Assembly (NCBI GenBank): GCA_963691655.1
Contig: OY829326.1
Coordinates: 95,907,235 to 95,971,234, forward strand
Direction: 5' to 3'
Length of the DNA stretch: 64,000 nt
From: Toxonevra muliebris
Lineage: Eukaryota > Arthropoda > Insecta > Diptera > Pallopteridae
Below are positions 11,203 to 43,337 of the stretch, piece after piece. The position numbers and the translations under genes were made by a program. A model generated the notes under the pieces. The model was not told where the DNA came from, ran no database searches, and was given only the letters and a program-made list of their open reading frames with translations. The stretch's first letter is position 1. Each line of letters starts with the position of its first letter.

Positions 11203-12529
11203 CTGTATTTATGAGAGAAAGGTGTTAAGACAAACATGAAAACTTTGAAGGAGTGGGAATACATACTTCTGTGCTTTGCTGCTTGTACTTTATGCTCTCA
11301 TTTAAAAATGATAGTTTATCATAATACCATATTGGGGTGTAATCTAAACATTTTGATTCTGCACGTTTCTGTTTTTGCACCTCGGAACGAAATTTACTGC
11401 ACAGTTTCTTTATTCGGTCGCGGATGGCATTCCATTTTAAGTTTATGCCCAATTGTTTATTTATGGTGGTCGCAATAGTCTCGTGCGTTTTTATGCGTTG
11501 CCTTCGCGTTTTCCACATTGGTTTTTTATTTGCATCCCAAAGAATGCGATGCTTCTCAAGTTCTGTTATAATAGCTAACGTCAGTTCATTGTTAACCGGA
11601 GTTTCATCATCTTCAACTAGATTATCTTCCTATGTGTGGGCACAAAATTAAATAAGCTACAAAAATATTCTAATTTGAGTACTCACTTCGTTATCACTTT
11701 CAGAACTGACTTCTGTCTCACTTGAATCATATAAAATGTCTGCGTCATCGTCCTAGCACATAAATATCAAAACATTTAAAAGGAATTTCAACAATACCAT
11801 ATTTGATAACAACTTACCTTTTTATCTGCATAATCATCGTCATCATCGTCGTTGTTGTATTCATGCTCCATCCTTTCAACTTCGTCCTTAACACCTAAAA
11901 CTTGAATTTCTTCAGATACTAAATTTAATGAAAGCTGCTCCAAAGGATCTGGAAAATCAGGGGCGCCTTCCTATAAATTGAATTAAAAATTATGCACATG
12001 TTTACAAATGTGGGATGCTATACATATAAAGCAATGTTAGCCATTTCGCAGACATACGTGCAAAATTTGTATTCGTTTTTTGACATGTACACGACATTAT
12101 AGTTGACCTGGCCAACACCGCTGTACAGCAACATCTTGTCTGGTGTTACTCCATTCCAACATTTTAACTCCCCATTACCTTTTTCATTTCTGAAAATGTG
12201 TCTTCTATTGCAATTGCGGTGCTATCTTCCTCATTCCAAGATATATCTTCTTTTTGTATATCATCGTCATTTTCACAGCTCTCATCCTGCACGCATCCAA
12301 ATAGTTCCAGTTCATGTTTTGATGTAACGTGCAATGTGAATGCGTGTAATTTAATAAAGACTCTTGAGCAAAACCCACAATGCAGCGAAAAAATTTTCTT
12401 GTCCACTGTAAGAGCTGCCGTAATTTCACCGCATTTCATTAAATTATCTTTTGTTGAAGTAGCTATATCCATAATTTGCTTTAATTTTTTGTTGAAAACA
12501 AGCCGAAACGATTTGGAATGAAACGACAT
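10213..12529 (-). CDS. Two-MADF, multi-C2H2 zinc-finger protein (putative transcription factor), five exons
   Basis: Coding exons on the minus strand: 12529-12179, 11970-11818, 11752-11687, 11629-11267, 11202-10213; GT/AG at all junctions and all four introns in phase 0. Predicted 640 aa. Order: N-terminal single C2H2 (C51, C54, H67, H72), acidic linker (roughly 80-205) rich in Asp/Glu, a MADF (Myb/SANT-like) domain at about 206-305 containing LKWNAIRDRIKKL, a second MADF-like domain at about 336-428 (PCLWDVHHIEF), then seven tandem C2H2 fingers from about 437 to 625, with a TGEKP linker after the third. This architecture is typical of insect DNA-binding regulators. I do not recognise the specific orthologue. 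Introns are short (48-208 bp), in contrast to Rop. Transcribed away from Rop, 9.5 kb upstream of it. Confidence 0.92.
11267..11629 (-). CDS. MADF/C2H2 gene exon 4 (first MADF domain)
   Basis: 121 codons; acceptor CACACATAG, donor GTATGT. ELTLAIITELEKHRILWD, then QLGINLKWNAIRDRIKKLCS and TPIWYYDKLSFLNE give the three-helix MADF pattern with its conserved aromatic/Trp positions. Confidence 0.88.
11687..11752 (-). CDS. MADF/C2H2 gene exon 3
   Basis: 22 codons, DDDADILYDSSETEVSSESD NE; acceptor TGTGCTAG, donor GTGAGT. Acidic micro-exon continuing the linker; too short to find without the splice frame. Confidence 0.8.
11818..11970 (-). CDS. MADF/C2H2 gene exon 2
   Basis: 51 codons, EGAPDFPDPLEQLS ... 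NNDDDDDDYADKK; acceptor TTTATAG, donor GTAAGT. Acidic, low-complexity linker. Confidence 0.85.
12179..12529 (-). CDS. MADF/C2H2 gene exon 1
   Basis: 117 codons starting MSFHSKSFRL; donor AAG/GTAATG. Contains an isolated C2H2 motif (CGFCSRVFIKLHAF...). The start is the first Met of the open frame and follows an AT-rich leader. Confidence 0.85.
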
Positions 12530-13546
12530 TTATAATCGGACTTTCAGTGCTGCCAGAAGGTTAAGCTGTCAAAGCCAGAACTCAAAAAAGAATTAAAAAA
12601 GAAGACACTAAATTAAACAAAAAAAAATTGTATATGGCAATAACTTTGGCAGTGATGCAGGTCAACTATCTTTAAATTATTTCTTCCAATTCTCGTGTTA
12701 AACCTGGAACAGAATGTGAAGCGTGAAGTATGCAGCTGAAGCAAAAAATGTAGTGGAGCAAACGTCGAAGCGCGACAAGGAAATATGTTAACAGAATGTG
12801 CACCTCTGAAGCACATGTTTCTGATAATTAGAAATATACTCAATCTTATTTTTCTTCACATTTTTGCAACTAGAGAGCTTTAAATTGCAAACCAATTAAT
12901 TGCTTACAAGTTGTATAAGTAATTCAGTGCATTCTTCCATTTTTTTTTATTTTAACAATCAGCTGTTATGCTTGAAGCGCGCCAAAGTTGAAAAGCCCTT
13001 ACTTTGGGCTTCATATGCGGCTTTAGCGGCAACTTCACATTGTAATCAAACCCATATAAAATACATACATTTTACTTTTAACGGATTGAAGGGCTTCAGA
13101 TACTTCACACATCACATTCTGTGCAGTGTTCATGCTCGTGTCAGAGCAGCTGATGATTGTCAAAATATGTAGTGGGCAAATTATGCTTAGGCATTTCATT
13201 TTACAAAATGAGCTTTTCTTTTCAAATTGATTGTTTTATGTTTTTCTCTTATATAAGTTCATACTCATATTCTTGATATTTATTTATTAAATTAATTATT
13301 TTGCTTTTATTAAGCTTAACTTGCACTATGTTTAAGTACACAAACGTCAAAATCGAAAGAAGCTTCAAATTTATGTCACGGGTAACAGCAACAGTACTGT
13401 CTTGACAAAATGTTGAATTTTTTTGGTATGATATTAACATAAGGTGTCTCGACTAGACATTTTGATGATAAGACAGGAACATTAATATGAATTATAGCTA
13501 GTTGAGACGCTATGTTAGACCGCCTGAACGAATGAAGTTCTTTAGC
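12530..13546. other. Upstream region of the MADF/C2H2 gene
   Basis: 5' flank of the minus-strand gene, then AT-rich DNA. Short open frames here have no family signature. No promoter motif can be named. Confidence 0.4.
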
Positions 13547-13791
13547 TAAGGCTGTGGTTATATAGCGAGTATGCTCGGCGAACACCATGAAATTGTTGTT
13601 GCACCGAACACAAAGAGAGAGTCTTTACTCACTCTCACACCGAACACGATATCTTCGGTGTATTGTACACCGAGTATTCAGGGTGGCAATGAGTTATTTC
13701 ACAAAACAGTATCATTACATTAAACAAACGAGCACGGGAGAAAATGTTTTGTGATCGTCGAACACCGAGCACCAACATAACCAGGCGCTAA
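13547..13791 (+). mobile_element. MITE family A, copy 3
   Basis: 245 bp from TAAGGCTGTGGTTATATAGC to ACCAGGCGCTA. The clearest compact copy of the family. Confidence 0.7.
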
Positions 13792-14156
13792 GTGTCCGGT
13801 TATGCAGACGGCCACGGTCACGTCGTGGGCACAAGTTGTTGTTGCTTCAATGCAAAACGAAAGTTTGAGAGAGAGAGAGGGTGAGTAAAATTTGACCACC
13901 ACGGTCACCAAAGGATTTGGCTTTTCTTGCCAAATCAGGATATCAAAACAGGGTTACGTTGTAAAATTATTAGCAATAATTCACTTTTAGGAGCAAAAAA
14001 TACACTTTTGGTAAAAATGTATGCAAAAAACAAGAAAAAATGCTTAATAGCAACACTTATATTTGCTTAGTTTTTCACGAAATAAAAAAAATTTAAGTAA
14101 ATATATAAAAATATCATAAATGAGCACGCTGCAGTATATATTAAGTACATTACATA

Positions 14157-14513
14157 TCTACCTCTAAATACTTCTAACATGGGTAAAAGTATTTAGAAAA
14201 CTGTTTTTGGAGACATTTTGCGAAGAAAAAACAATGATTAAGTAAGCCAAATCCAAAATAAGCCAGTTTTACGTTGGACTTAAGCACTTTTGATAAATAC
14301 CATATGGACCTAATTAGTTTTGAAAACAAATCATCTGGACTTAAGCAAAAGAAAACAAAGCATCTGTATGAATGCGGCCATGTACAAAGCCAAAAATTTA
14401 AATTTATTACAATGCAGTAGCAGAACAAGGAAAGAATGCGATGGGACTTAGTCACTTTTGAAAAAATAGTTAAATTAAATAGGTTTTTTAATTTAATTAA
14501 CATTAATTAGGCT
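14157..14513 (-). repeat. Interspersed repeat C, copy 1 (inverted relative to 24912-25310)
   Basis: Close match on the opposite strand to the copy in Rop intron 1, with a ~46-bp internal deletion. Contains CTTAAGTCC-type motifs several times. An apparent 109-aa open frame is a by-product of the repeat. Confidence 0.75.
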
Positions 14514-15038
14514 CTAAACTATTTATTTGTACTGTCAGTGTTGTGGAAAAATGTGATAAGTTTTAAGTTAAGCAAAATATATAAATTTTATTGTATTATT
14601 TTTTTCAATAAATCAAAATAAGGTAATATTAGCAATAGTAATTCATTCATTTGAATACGTTTAACAGATTACTTTGAGACTCAACATATGGTAAGTTAAT
14701 AACATGGCTCAAAGTTTATAATAGCGTTTTTTCCAACTTGGAAAAATGTTTGTTATAAAAACAGAATAAACATGACATTAAAGAATGTGAATGTTTTGTT
14801 TCATCTTAAAGAGATACTTAAGTTACATTTATGTTAAGAAATTAATATAAATTTTTCATCTACAAACCTGTAGTTTTGCAAATTTTTAAGGAGTTATTCG
14901 TAATGACAAATAATAGCTGCGATTTATTCGCCAGCTAGTTTAACATATGCGAATAGAACGACCAAGTTGTTAATCCTCTTCAGCCTACTTATGGCAGTTC
15001 GCAATAGAATTTGATGTAGTTAAACAACTTGTTATGTA
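14514..15038. other. Unassigned region left of the mariner
   Basis: AT-rich, non-coding. Sequence on both sides of the mariner contains GCTAGTT(A)TA-type words that may belong to one older element split by the insertion. Confidence 0.35.
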
Positions 15039-15040
15039 TA

Positions 15041-16328
15041 CAGGGTGACAATTGTAAAGTGACGCAAGTTTAATACTCTGCAGCAAGCTTTGCCATTTAC
15101 CGTTACTTTAATTTAATAAGCAAATTCATTCATCATTGGCTTTGCTTTTAATTTCATTTGAATTTTTGTTACTACATTTTGAAATTTCCATAAAAATGGA
15201 CAAGGAAAATATTCGTCGTGAAATTATGAAATTTCATTTGGCAAATTATAGTAGCCGTCAAATTGCAAAGGCTTTAAATTTGTCAAGTCGTACGGTAGAC
15301 CGAGCTATTATTCGATATAATGAAACTGGGGGTTTTGGAGATAGAGACCGGGGAAAATTTTCAACGGTTGCCACTACTGGTTTAACAGAAAAAATTCGTA
15401 AACGAATCAAGTGAAATCCAAGGCGCTCAATGAGAAAAATCGCTAAGGAAGTGGGAGTAAACCGTGAAACAGTGCAAATCATTGCAAAATCAAAGCTTGA
15501 TCTTAAGCCGTACAAGCTCCGAAAAGCTCAAGATCTGACACAAAAAAAGAAAGATTTGCGACTGCAAAGATGCAAGGCGTTGCTACGCTCCTCCGTGTTA
15601 AAAAATGTTGAAAATATCTTGTTTACAGATGAAAAAATTTTCACGGTTGAACAACATTTCAATGCGCAAAATGGCCGAATGTGGCTAACATCATCATCGC
15701 AACAAAATAGGACTGTTGGCCGAGTTCAAAAGCCAGCTTCCGTTATGGTATGGGCTGGAGTTTCCGCTAATGCCAGAACCTCTCTAATATTCGTTGAAGA
15801 GGGTGTTAAAATTGACCAGGTTGTTTATCGGAGCATTTTAAATGAACATGTTCTTCCCTGGGCCCAAGATACATTTGGAAATGAAAACTGGACTTTCCAG
15901 CAAGATTCTGCACCTTCCCACATGGCAAAATTAACGCAAACATGGATAAAAGACAATTTTTCTGGATTCATAACATCTCAAGAATGGCCACCATACTCCC
16001 CAGACTTAAATCCAATGGACTACTCTATTTGGAGTATTTTAGAGAGTAAGGCTTGTGCATCTCAACACCACAGTCTGGAGTCGCTGACAAATTCATTAGA
16101 GAAAGCCTGGACTGAAATTGATCAGGAAGTCCTGCGGCGAACAGTCCTACGATTTCCGGATAGATTGAAGGCATGTGTGCAGGCTAAAGGAGGTTATATT
16201 GAATGAGGTGGGGTTCAAATGAATGCTTATATATTCAGCAATGTTAACACTTAATTGTACTTAATGGAAGTACGTCCTTTTGAAAATAACTGCTGAAATG
16301 TGTGCGCCACTTTACGATTGTCACCCTG
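15041..16328 (+). mobile_element. maT-type (DD37D) mariner-family DNA transposon
   Basis: 1288 bp between TA dinucleotides (15039-15040 and 16329-16330). The 26-bp TIRs begin CAGGGTGACAAT and match at 24 of 26 positions. One transposase gene inside. The structure is complete at both ends, which implies a fairly recent insertion. Confidence 0.93.
15196..16206 (+). pseudogene. maT mariner transposase with a single premature stop
   Basis: 336 codons from ATG 15196 to TGA 16204-16206, broken only by an in-frame TGA at 15412-15414 (codon 73). Two helix-turn-helix regions (SSRQIAKALNLSSRTVDRAI; SMRKIAKEVGVNRETVQIIA) bind the TIRs. The catalytic triad is intact: D145 (FTDEK), D237 (QQDSAPSH) and D275 (SPDLNPMD), with 37 residues between the last two, defining the DD37D maT group. 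An upstream Met at 15136 is in frame, but MDKENIRR is the likely start. The stop lies between the two DNA-binding subdomains, so no full-length enzyme is made unless read through. Confidence 0.9.
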
Positions 16329-16330
16329 TA

Positions 16331-17058
16331 CATAACTATAATTATACGTGGTATCTCTGCGGCTTTGTTGCTGTTTTCTCATACAATAATCGCTGCTAGT
16401 TATACGATACTAATTTAACATAATAAAATAGCCATTCACAATAGTTTTGCAGTTGCAAGGTTGCAAATTGACGCAACGAAAATCAATAAAAAATAAGATA
16501 AAAAAAAGAGAATGTACTAGATTTGGAACCATCTAAAAGTGTTAGAAATCAACGTTTTTGGATAAATGTGTTAGATCTATCACAATTGTGCAAAAGTCCC
16601 ATCACTGATGAATGTATATCCATTGGCGAAGTATGCATTGTGTCGCCTCTCTCCTTCACTTCCTTCTTGTCAGTTGTATACTTCTCTCTCACGTACACAA
16701 CGGACTCTTTATGCAGACGATCACTTTTTACGCTCTCTTTTTAATTTTTTTTCAACTCTCTGCCCAAAGTATGTTATACAGACAGTCATTTGATCGCCGA
16801 ATAATAGTACATTTTTGTATTTTTTGCTACTATTTTATTTAAACTTCGTAGTAATTTTTTTTTGTTTTTGTGCAAAATTTTTGAAGTAAATTGATAAATT
16901 TCTTGATAACAAATTAATAAAAATAGTTAAAAATTAGCTTTTGCAAAATTTAAGAGGTAAACGAGTATTTAAAGAATGACGAGTCTTGCTATTAAGCAGT
17001 TTTTTATTCTTTTTGCATCTTTGCATACATATTCACCAAAAGTGTACTATTTTGCTCC
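16331..17058. other. Unassigned region right of the mariner
   Basis: Short overlapping frames at 16523-16842 lie in CT-rich sequence and resemble no family. No gene supported. Confidence 0.35.
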
Positions 17059-17603
17059 TAAGGGCGATGTTACACGATCAATGTTTTGCTGTCAAACAAT
17101 GCAATTGTTGTTGCTTTGAAAAATGAACACATTTCACTTCAAATTTTTTTTACTATCAAAAAAAACCTGCATCACTTCAAATAAAATGGGGTTTGCTAAA
17201 GATGCACTGTTGTATTTTATTGGAAAATACTAATTTTTTATGAAAAATACTAGACTTTTTACTAACTTATAAATAAATTTTTTTTCTTTGCCACCCTTTG
17301 CGTTGTTTGGCTTTTATTTGTTTGTAAAAATGAGTGCTGTTTAAAAAATTACTTAATAATTTTCATAAAAACATGGTAATTCAATGGCCAAGTAACAAAG
17401 TGGCGGAGCTTATTTTAATAGTTCGCAAATTTTAAAGATTATTTTTCAGCGTTTTTCACATATAAATGCAATATTTTTTGTATAATTTGTGGCTATTCCC
17501 ATATCTCATGTTGTCATTATAATTATTTTCCATCCAATTCCATTCCAATTGTTGAATTTTCATTCACTCCAAAATACAATTAAATACTTTTTAGGTGGAA
17601 AAA
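17059..17603 (-). mobile_element. TIR element family B, truncated inverted copy
   Basis: Begins TAAGGGCGATGTTACACGAT (the right-end TIR of the 3929 copy) and runs through the shared interior on the opposite strand, ending where family A sequence begins. Confidence 0.7.
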
Positions 17604-17820
17604 CAACAATTTCATGGTGCTCGCCGAGCAAAATCTGAACATAACCACAGCCTAACTGTGAATCATTAAGTGTCACTCTAGAAACTCGAGGGCTTGGTGT
17701 ACAATACACCGCGCATATCGTGTTCGGTGTAAGAGTGAGTAAAGACTCTCCCTTTGTGTTCGGAGCAACCACAATTTCATGATGTCCACCGAGCATACTC
17801 CTAATATAACCACAGCCTTA
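17603..17820 (-). mobile_element. MITE family A, rearranged fragments
   Basis: Two pieces (17603-17655 and ~17690-17820), each ending in ATAACCACAGCCT, joined directly to the family B fragment. As at 3.6-4.6 kb, A and B are found together. Confidence 0.6.
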
Positions 17821-17928
17821 GCAAACAATTCAGAATATGTAGGACAGCGTTGCTTCCTTTCTGTACAATAAAGGTATTAATTTCAGCTCAACCAAGGGAT
17901 TTTTCGTACAGTACGTCATACTAATACA

Positions 17929-18290
17929 GGCTACACACGATACAACCTATTGTACAACACGTTGGACGATGAGTTGAACTGCTTTTTCATACACACTTTC
18001 CAACACGTTGTACAATGCGTTGTACAATTTCATTACTCCTTTGTTCTTCGTGTTGCAAACAACCTAGTGGAAAATGTATGAATTGAATGGGATTAAAAGG
18101 AAATCTAATATCATGGAGAAATTCTATTGTGTCGAAATACCATAAGCTGGGCTCACAAATTTTATCCGCCCCAGCACTATTTTTTCTTTTGCTTTCAAAT
18201 TTTTTCTTAATTCCATTCTCTACGTTGTTTTATTATTTTCTATTAATGCAATTTTGTCACTCTTTTGCATCAAAACAATAAAAATTGATG
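17929..18290 (+). mobile_element. TIR element family D, copy 1
   Basis: Starts GGCTACACACGATACAACCT with repeated GTTGTACAA subterminal motifs and matches 21366-21762 in inverted orientation. No coding capacity. Confidence 0.65.
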
Positions 18291-19437
18291 ACACAGTGAA
18301 ACTAAAACCAAAGATCTTAATAATATAAAGATGTCTCACTCCATGCATTTATTTGTCCGCATAAAAATTTATGTTACTTCAGAAAGAGAAAATATTATTT
18401 GAAAAGCAAAACCAAGAGAGTTAAAAATAAAGTAAGACACCAAAGAGTAAGTTTTTTTGTTTTGTGTTGCTTTGCAAAACATCAACGACACAAATTTCAA
18501 ATTTGTCAAAGCATAGGCAAATAAATTTTTTGAAATACTGTGAAATTGTCGAGTGTACTCGTATATGCTGACGAAATATCAAAGCACAAATTACAAACGA
18601 AGAGCAATTATACTTACACACAAACATCTTTGTCAAAGCATAAGCAAAGAAATTTTGTGTTTTTGAAAATAAATATTTTCTGGATTCTTTGTACAAACAG
18701 CGACAAATATGTGTTTGGATGGTAATGTTATGCTAAATATGCATTCGTGATAAGTAGATCTTGTAGAGTAGATCTTATGGAATTTTTAGGAAGAAGAAGA
18801 AATAATAAGCGGTCATGTGGACATAGTAATTATTCTACGTCGAAGTACCTATCATAGATGAACAATTAGTATCTGTAGGAGTAATAACAAACAATTTCAT
18901 AATGCTTTATTTAATTTTTTTCTTAGTTGTTGTTCGCTTGATTGCGATTTTACGCGAAGGAAGAAAAGTGAGAAAAATCTGCGTAAAATTATCGTGTGCA
19001 TTCGTAAGTACTGACGAAATATCAAAGCGCAGATGCACTGATTACTGGGGAATTGCCATTATATTGAACTTACAAAAAACTTTTAAAAAAAGTTTTGATT
19101 TGAAACAAATCTTTTTACATTTATATGCTCTCAGACCATTCTATTGTAGCATCAACATTGTTGTTTAACGTTCAAACTTAAAAGTTGGTGGCTGATCATG
19201 TGACAAAATTTCCAGTTTCTAACTCAAGAAATTTCTCTTTTGATGTCAATCTGAATTGTGCCATCAGGACTCAGAAAGTTAGTTAAAATAATATGTAGAT
19301 ATATTTTTATTTATTCCACGAATGCACCCGAGAGATCAAAATATTTTCAATTGTTTGGGCCTTGATCACAAGTTATCACTCGTATTATTAAATGCATTTC
19401 AGTTGCGATCTGTGTGTATAGTAAGTATAATTTTTTT
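18291..19437. other. Unassigned AT-rich intergenic DNA
   Basis: Contains CATAAGCAAAGAAATTTTGT-like words in both orientations (18505 and 18635), suggesting another small foldback. No gene recognised. Confidence 0.35.
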
Positions 19438-19740
19438 TTAAATATGGCCCTTAATGGAAGTTTCTGGAACAACATAATCAAAAACGAAAATCCATTTGTA
19501 AAATAAGCCCCTCAGCATAAAAGTGAAGACTTGACCGGTACCTTTATTAGTTCGCTTGTAGCTTAAATATTCCAATGAATCTATAACATCGACTGAAATA
19601 TTATAACTCAAATTCCTCCTAATTACAACTTCGTCAAACATTAAAACATCCTTTCAGTAGAACTCATTTTCGTTATTACAGCTGCAGGAATTTCCGGTTG
19701 CGGGTTTTTAAATTCATTCCATCCATGTAGGTCAGTTTGT
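19438..19740 (-). pseudogene. P-element/THAP9-like transposase fragment
   Basis: The minus frame at 19641-19438 reads MFDEVVIRRNLSYNISVDVI followed by LEYLSYKRTNKGTGQVFTFM and LRGLFYKWIF. This resembles the RNase-H-like catalytic region of P-element transposases: a (L)MFDE catalytic Asp, a Leu-x-Tyr-Asn segment, and a later (V)FM-LRGL--KW motif. A frameshift near 19655 leads into EIPAAVITKMSSTER, which fits the segment normally preceding it. Everything else of the gene is missing, so this is a dead fragment. Confidence 0.7.
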
Positions 19741-20319
19741 TAGTTGTTTTACCAGAGGTGTATGAAAATTCAGTAGACAAGATACGCGAGAAGAGCGAAC
19801 AACACAAAATTACAGGCTTTGATCATATTTCAGCTAAATGAATAATTATTTTTCTTTTTCTTTCTATTAAATAAATCCTGTTAATTCGTATTTTCTTATT
19901 TTAACCTCGTTATATCGAAAACCCCTGTAATTCGTAAAAAATTGATGGTTCCTTGCGATTACGAATTATAGGAATTCTACGAATTATAGGAATATTACGA
20001 AAAATAAATAAGTTGAGGTAGATATTTAATAGATGCTTTATGTGAATATGCTTTTTTAATTTTAGTATTTTTGAATATATTTTATTGCCTTCGCTTAAGT
20101 TTTCGAAAAAAAAATTAACTAGTTAAATCATCCAATTTGATGGGTAATTCTTTTCTGTTTTACTTTTATTCATTTTCATATAATTCATATATATATATAT
20201 TTTGTTATGAAAAATAAATCTTAAAATCGTTAATAAAATATTTTATGTTATTAAATTATTATTAAACCGACAAATACTACCCGTTTACTTCGACGTAGAA
20301 CATGGCCATGTTGTACAAC

Positions 20320-21357
20320 CACGGTTGCCACTTTGGTACAATTCTACCAAAACTGGTACATTTTTTAATTTTTTTTCTGCGTTTGGTCATTGGTACATGT
20401 TTTTAAAATTTGGTACATTCTGTAGGCAAAGTTGTTTCTTATGATATTTAAGAATTGTAAGCTTATGTTAAAAATATTTGTTGTTGAAAAAGGAAAATTT
20501 AAATATATATAATATATAATGCTTTCAAAAGAATTGTGTGTCGGACGTTAAGAGGCTCATTATATCTAGTCGGCCAAAAACTATTTTTAAAATACAAAAT
20601 TTATTTCAATTAGTGTGTTACTTTTTATTAAGGATGCAGTCTGGTATTCCGGCCTAATTTTTAAGATTATTTTGGGAATTTTTTATTATAACAAAATAAA
20701 ATGCGATAATTTCATATATATATATGAAATGATATATGTTATTATTGACATCTTAAACTGTACAAAACAAATTTTTTTTGGAGTTTATTTTACGATATTT
20801 TTGTAATGTTTTCTACGTTCAAAGTGGGCACCTAAAAAAAAGGAGTGGGGCTGGCCCGGGTGATTACAGTACTTGAAGTCTTCTTAAACAAAAAATTTAA
20901 ATAGATTATTGTTTTGTAGGTTTGCCATTCAAGCAGGTAGTAGATTTAAACATTTGGATTAAAAAATAACAAAATGTCGGACTTCAAATTTTTTTTTTTT
21001 TTAAATCGCATTGTTTTTTGTTGAAAATTGTTACAAAAAATAGGAAATAATGATTCAAAATAAACAATTCGAATACCTGCGAGAGTCATTGGCGTGTAAA
21101 ATAACACATTAAAAGTTCAGCCCAATCGGCTCTATAAAATTCTCTCAGATCCCTGAGCCGGTCAAAAAAACGCTTTTTAAGTTTTAACAACAGATAAAGT
21201 TTGCACCACAGGCCCTCTCGACTATGAGCTATAACTTCGTTAGACTAAATCCTTAATAAATAACATTTAATGTTATTTATTATATTGGTACATTTTCCCA
21301 TTTGTTACATTTTTTTTAAATATTGGTACAAAATAAAATGAGTAAGTGGCAGCCGTG
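20320..21357. mobile_element. Non-autonomous hAT-like element nested in family D
   Basis: 1038 bp, TIRs CACGGTTGCCACTT / AAGTGGCAGCCGTG, flanked by 8-bp duplications tgtacaac (20312-20319) and tgtaccac (21358-21365), 7 of 8 identical. GGTACATTTTTT words recur near both ends. No transposase frame. Confidence 0.75.
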
Positions 21358-21365
21358 TGTACCAC

Positions 21366-21762
21366 TCATTGTATCGTTTGTAGCGAAGTTGTACAACTTC
21401 AATCGTTCTCGTTTCATTGTTTAATAAATTTCTATTGTTTTGAACAAAAGAGTGACAAAATGTCATTAATGGAAAATTATGAAACAACGTATAAAAGAGA
21501 ATTAAACAAAAAAAATGATGAAAGAAAAAGTAGTGCTGGGCGGATGAAATTTGTGAGCCCAGCTTATCGTATTTCGACTAAGTAGAAAATTTCTCCCTAA
21601 TATTTAGTTGCCTTCTTATCTCATTCAATTCATACATTTTCCACTAGGTTGTTTGCAACACGAAGAATAAAGGATTAATGATTAGTGCTGGAAAGTGTGT
21701 ATGAAAAAGTACTTTAACTCATCATCCAACGCGTTGTACAATAGGTTGTATCGTGTGTAGCC
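21366..21762 (-). mobile_element. TIR element family D, copy 2 (inverted)
   Basis: Ends GGTTGTATCGTGTGTAGCC, the inverse of the 17929 start. Shares the GTGAGCCCAGCTTA and GAATTGAATGAG-type segments with copy 1. Ends only ~230 bp upstream of the Rop start codon. Confidence 0.65.
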
Positions 21763-21989
21763 AAACCAATGCAACACTGCTTGATGTAGTCATAAATTCC
21801 CACGGCCGTCCTAATTTACGTGCGAAACAAGTGGAGAGCGAAAATTCGGATTGTTCATCTTCAATGTTGAGCCAAACCATACCCATCGGAAAGAAAAGAA
21901 GGAACTAATACGAAAATTGTTGGAAAAATTAATAAATTAATAATTTTTTGTGTGACGGATCAATTCCGGTCGAAGAGAAGCCGTAAAAA
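21763..21989 (+). promoter_or_regulatory. Rop 5' flank / 5' UTR
   Basis: Unique sequence between the end of a MITE copy (21762) and the Rop ATG. No TATA box or clear initiator is seen. It contains short GC-richer patches (around 21801 and 21970) that stand out from the AT-rich surroundings. Promoter and leader must lie at least partly here, unless an upstream non-coding exon exists. Confidence 0.4.

Positions 21990-43337
<21,348 letters not shown>

Noticed and set aside
14174..14503. 109-aa open frame, similar to a frame at 24922-25400
   Set aside because: The similarity comes from both lying in interspersed repeat C in opposite orientations; no domain, and the frame is disrupted differently in each copy.
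13151..16610. Isolated CTGATGA words (near 13151 and 16604) as hammerheads
   Set aside because: No GAAA partner or stem II at the right distance.
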